8,228 nucleotides of DNA, taken from NCBI GenBank assembly GCA_903893335.1, contig CAITLX010000645.1, positions 1 through 8,228 on the forward strand. Direction: 5' to 3'. The position numbers and the translations under genes were made by a program. Under the pieces are notes generated by a model, which was not told the origin of the DNA, ran no database searches, and saw only the letters and a list, made by a program, of their open reading frames with translations. The DNA comes from an uncultured delta proteobacterium. GTDB taxonomy: Bacteria; Myxococcota_A; Polyangia; Polyangiales; Polyangiaceae. Below, piece after piece: positions 6,095-8,228 of the stretch. Position 1 is the first letter of the stretch. Each line of letters begins with the position of its first letter.

Positions 6095-6568
6095 ATGTCG
6101 GACTTCGAGCACCCTGCCGTCGCGAAGCTGGACGACGGATCCCTGTCGCTGTCGTTCGCGGACGACCTGTACCCGGTCGACGCGGTGTACGGCGCCGCGT
6201 TCATCTTCATCAAGCGCTTCTACGTGCGCCTCGACCGGCAGGGGGGCAAGACCGAGGTCGTGCTCAGCCCCAAGGGGGGCGCCGCCTTCGAGGCCGCCGA
6301 CATCGCGCGCGAGTTCGAGAGCGAGGCGATCGGCCTGGCCTGGCGCCGCCAGCTCGTCGACGACAGCCGCGAGCTCGAGACGGCGATCATGACGCGCGCG
6401 TTCGGCGCGACCTCGGGGCCCGCCGGCCTCGACGACCTGCTCGGCGCGGGCGCCGCCGACGCGGCGTTCGACGACCCGCTCGGCATCGCGATGAGCTGGG
6501 AAGACAAGCACAAGAAGCCGGCCGCCGATGCGCCGGCCGAGCCCGACGCCGCGGCGAAGAAGCCCTAG
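6095..6568 (+). CDS. Second HxsD-like protein with the same conserved C-terminal tail
   Basis: This 157-residue protein is paralogous to the product at 1387-1833: LYPVDAVYGAAFIFIKRFYVRLD, EVVLSPKGGA, then DIAREFESEAIGLAWRRQLVDDSRELETAIMTRAF. The body is clearly diverged from its relative, but the tail, GLDDLL (111-116) and AFDDPLGIAMSWEDK (124-138) with HKK after it, is nearly identical in protein and DNA. The end is an Ala/Pro/Lys-rich stretch finishing AAKKP. ATG at 6095 is preferred over an in-frame TTG at 6083 because nothing supports the earlier codon and the product begins plausibly with MSDFEHP. It is separated from the radical SAM operon by the minus-strand exported-protein gene, so it probably has its own promoter. 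It may supply a second substrate or adaptor to the same maturases. Function is unproven for the whole family. Confidence 0.7.
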   Translation: MSDFEHPAVAKLDDGSLSLSFADDLYPVDAVYGAAFIFIKRFYVRLDRQGGKTEVVLSPKGGAAFEAADIAREFESEAIGLAWRRQLVDDSRELETAIMTRAFGATSGPAGLDDLLGAGAADAAFDDPLGIAMSWEDKHKKPAADAPAEPDAAAKKP

Positions 6569-6620
6569 TCGAGCGCGGCGGCGAAGAAGGCCTGATCTCG
6601 AGCGCGGCGGCGAAGAGGGC
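6545..6620. repeat. About 27-29 bp tandem repeat copying the 3' end of the second hxsD-like gene
   Basis: The end of the gene (GCGGCGAAGAAGCCC then TAG, 6551-6568) is repeated as GCGGCGGCGAAGAAGGCC then TGA (6576-6595), and again as GCGGCGGCGAAGAGGGCT (6605-6622) without a stop. The segment GAGCGCGGCGGCGAAGA is exact at 6571-6587 and 6600-6616, a 29-base period. The second stop is in frame with the first, so read-through would add the octapeptide SSAAAKKA. The CTGATCTCG in the middle copy also occurs in the array at 5271-5356. Confidence 0.7.
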
Positions 6621-6639
6621 TCGGTTCCGGATCGGTCCG

Positions 6640-6659
6640 CGTCGCTTCGGCGCGCGACG
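6640..6659. terminator. Possible hairpin between hxsD-like gene and thrC
   Basis: CGTCGC (6640-6645) can pair with GCGACG (6654-6659) around an 8-base loop. It lies in the 122-base gap before threonine synthase and could end transcription from upstream, but there is no T-run. It may be chance pairing in GC-rich DNA. Confidence 0.25.
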
Positions 6660-6674
6660 GCGCGGGGTGTCGCG

Positions 6675-6681
6675 CTAGACT
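6675..6681 (+). promoter_or_regulatory. -10-like element before thrC
   Basis: CTAGACT contains TAGACT (6676-6681), a -10-like hexamer ending 9 bases before the ATG at 6691. The gap CGCGGCGCC has no Shine-Dalgarno sequence, so a near-leaderless transcript is likely if this is the promoter. The base pattern (TAnnnT just before the start codon) repeats what is seen before two other genes in the window. No -35 was identified. Confidence 0.4.
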
Positions 6682-6690
6682 CGCGGCGCC

Positions 6691-8022
6691 ATGAGCTACC
6701 GCGCTGAATTCCGCTGCTTCGCCGGGTGCGACGTCTCGTTTCCGCTGACGCGCCCCATCTACCGGTGCCCCAAGTGCAACGGGTTGCTCGAGGTCGCGCA
6801 CGACGTCGACGCGCTGAAGGACCGCAGCGCCGCGGCGTGGATGAAGCTGTTCGACGACCGCTACAAGCGCACGCTGTGGCCCTACGGCTCGGGCGTCTGG
6901 GGCAAGCGCGAGTGGGTCTCGCCCGACGTGCAGGACGACGAGATCGTCTCGATGGACGAGGGGGGCACCAACCTCTTCTGGGCCGAGCGCTACGGTCGCG
7001 GGCTCGGGCTCACCGACCTCTGGGTGAAGATGTGCGGCAACAGCCACACCGGGTCGTTCAAGGACCTCGGCATGACCGTGCTCGTGTCGGTCGTGCGCAA
7101 GGCCGTGCGCGAGGGGCTCAAGGTGCGCGCGATCGCGTGCGCGTCGACGGGCGACACCTCGGCGTCGCTCGCGGCCTACGGCGCGGCCGCGGGCCTGCCC
7201 GTCGTGGTGCTGCTGCCGCGCGGCAAGGTCTCGACCGCTCAGCTCGTGCAGCCGCTCGCCAACGGCGCGCTCGTGCTCGCGCTCGACACCGACTTCGACG
7301 GCTGCATGACCATCGTGCAGCGGCTCGCCGACGAGGGCGTGGTCTACCTCGCCAACTCGATGAACGCGCTGCGCCTCGAGGGGCAGAAGACGGTCGGCAT
7401 CGAGATCTGCCAGCAGTTCGACTGGCAGGTGCCCGACTGGATCGTGCTGCCCAGCGGCAACCTGGGCAACGCCGCGGCGCTGCACGCCGGCTTCCGCATG
7501 CTCAAGGACCTCGGCGTCATCGCGCGCTACCCGCGGCTCGCGGTCGCGCAGGCTGCCGCCGCCAACCCGCTGTACCTCGCGTGGACGGCGGGCAAGCGCG
7601 AGGTCGCGCCCGTCAAGGCGCAGGAGACGCTGGCGACCGCGATCCAGATCGGCAACCCGGTCAGCGCGCCGAGGGCCATGCGCGCGCTCGAGGCGATGAA
7701 CGGCGTCGTCGAGCAGGCGACCGAGGAGGAGCTCTGCGAGGCTGCCGCGCGCGCCGACCGCTCGGGCATGTACGCGTGCCCGCACACCGCCGTCGCGCTC
7801 GCCGTGCTCGAGAAGCTCGTCGCGCGCGGAGTCATCGCGCGCGACGCGCGCACCGTCGTCGTGTCGACGGCGAGCGGGCTCAAGTTCACCGAGTTCAAGG
7901 TCGGCTACCACGAGCGGCGCATCGCCGACGCGAGCTGCTCGCAGGCCAACCCGCCGGTCCACCTCGCGGCCGACTACGGCGCGGTCGTCGACGCCATCGA
8001 CCGGCGCCACCGCGCGGGCTGA
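6691..8022 (+). CDS. thrC: Threonine synthase
   Basis: This 443-residue fold-type II pyridoxal-phosphate enzyme converts O-phospho-L-homoserine and water to L-threonine and phosphate, the last step of threonine synthesis in the cytoplasm. The N-terminus has a small zinc-ribbon-like module, C9, C13, C26 and C29 (YRCPKCNGLLEV), as in many threonine synthases of this branch. The substrate motif SMDEGGTNL lies near residue 90. The cofactor lysine is K124 in HTGSFKDLGM, and CASTGDTSASLAAYGAAAG (about 150-168) and LPSGNLGN (253-260) form the substrate- and phosphate-binding loops. SGLKFTEFK near the end matches the family C-terminal region. Length is normal for the type. The ATG at 6691 is the only sensible start. 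The gene is separated from the preceding hxs gene by a repeat and its own promoter-like element, so it is likely a housekeeping neighbour, not part of that system. Related PLP enzymes such as cysteate synthase are possible but less likely. Confidence 0.9.
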   Translation: MSYRAEFRCFAGCDVSFPLTRPIYRCPKCNGLLEVAHDVDALKDRSAAAWMKLFDDRYKRTLWPYGSGVWGKREWVSPDVQDDEIVSMDEGGTNLFWAERYGRGLGLTDLWVKMCGNSHTGSFKDLGMTVLVSVVRKAVREGLKVRAIACASTGDTSASLAAYGAAAGLPVVVLLPRGKVSTAQLVQPLANGALVLALDTDFDGCMTIVQRLADEGVVYLANSMNALRLEGQKTVGIEICQQFDWQVPDWIVLPSGNLGNAAALHAGFRMLKDLGVIARYPRLAVAQAAAANPLYLAWTAGKREVAPVKAQETLATAIQIGNPVSAPRAMRALEAMNGVVEQATEEELCEAAARADRSGMYACPHTAVALAVLEKLVARGVIARDARTVVVSTASGLKFTEFKVGYHERRIADASCSQANPPVHLAADYGAVVDAIDRRHRAG

Positions 8023-8026
8023 GGCG

Positions 8027-8228
8027 CTAGCCCTGCGGAGGGGTGGTGACGCCGGCGCGCACGCCGAGCGTCGCCGCCGTCGCGTCGATCGCGATCCAGG
8101 CCTCGGCCGCGAGGCGCCGGAGCGCGGCCACGTGCCCCTCGAGGCGCGCGCGCACGTCGGCGATCTGCCGGTCGAGCTCCTCGCTCTTCTCGGTGAGCCG
8201 ACCGCGGAGCTGATCGATCTGCCCGGCG
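8027..8228 (-). CDS. C-terminus of a coiled-coil protein (partial)
   Basis: Reading the minus strand from the window edge gives an open frame of 66 residues ending in TAG at 8029-8027, four bases from the convergent thrC stop. The visible part begins as heptad-like coiled coil (IDQLRGRLTEKSEELDR, then QIADVRARLEGHVAALRRLA), rich in Leu, Arg and Glu. It continues AEAWIAIDATAATLGVRAG and ends with a short Thr/Pro tail, TTPPQG. No domain can be named from this fragment. The uninterrupted frame, the codon pattern and the neat convergent junction support a real gene whose start lies beyond base 8228. Confidence 0.6.
   Translation of the reverse strand, partial: AGQIDQLRGRLTEKSEELDRQIADVRARLEGHVAALRRLAAEAWIAIDATAATLGVRAGVTTPPQG

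Noticed and set aside
5246..6511. 421-residue minus-strand frame spanning the exported-protein gene and the second hxsD-like gene
   Set aside because: Ser/Pro/Arg-rich frame shadow across two genes that are well supported in other frames.
6565..8010. 481-residue minus-strand open frame opposite thrC
   Set aside because: It is the shadow of threonine synthase and contains no recognisable family feature.

Overview
The window is very GC-rich, with third codon positions almost all G or C. It carries a secreted protein with MopE-type 'CDGxDNDCDG' metal-binding repeats, dense short-gapped genes and long spurious reverse frames. This fits a large-genome Myxococcota (delta-proteobacterial) chromosome; that assignment is an inference from composition and gene content.

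Layout: (1) 1-1261, the 3' part of a secreted cysteine-rich repeat protein. (2) 1262-1386, a hairpin-rich gap ending in a promoter-like element. (3) 1387-5276, a tight plus-strand cluster: an HxsD-like protein with a C-terminal tail, a 75-residue HxsD-like mini-protein, an HxsB-like radical SAM/SPASM maturase and a second large radical SAM protein. The first three genes overlap by 4 bases at GTGA and TTGA junctions. (4) 5271-5356, a tandem repeat that begins on the last stop codon. (5) 5373-5981 on the minus strand, a small exported, membrane-anchored four-cysteine protein. (6) 6095-6568, a second tailed HxsD-like protein, again followed by repeats that copy its own 3' end. (7) 6691-8022, threonine synthase. 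(8) 8027 to the window end on the minus strand, the C-terminus of a coiled-coil protein.

The notable part is 1387-6568. It looks like a variant of the His-Xaa-Ser (Hxs) radical-SAM peptide-modification system. Two radical SAM enzymes sit with three HxsD-type small proteins, but the window holds no HxsA-like His-Xaa-Ser repeat substrate. The two long HxsD paralogues are diverged in the body yet share an almost identical 18-codon tail (53 of 54 bases, including a locally rare GAA codon), built around AFDDPLGIAMSWEDK. One hypothesis is that this tail is a maturase recognition tag or is itself the modified peptide. The exported protein between the two hxs blocks is a candidate partner or client. 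Threonine synthase is probably an unrelated housekeeping neighbour.
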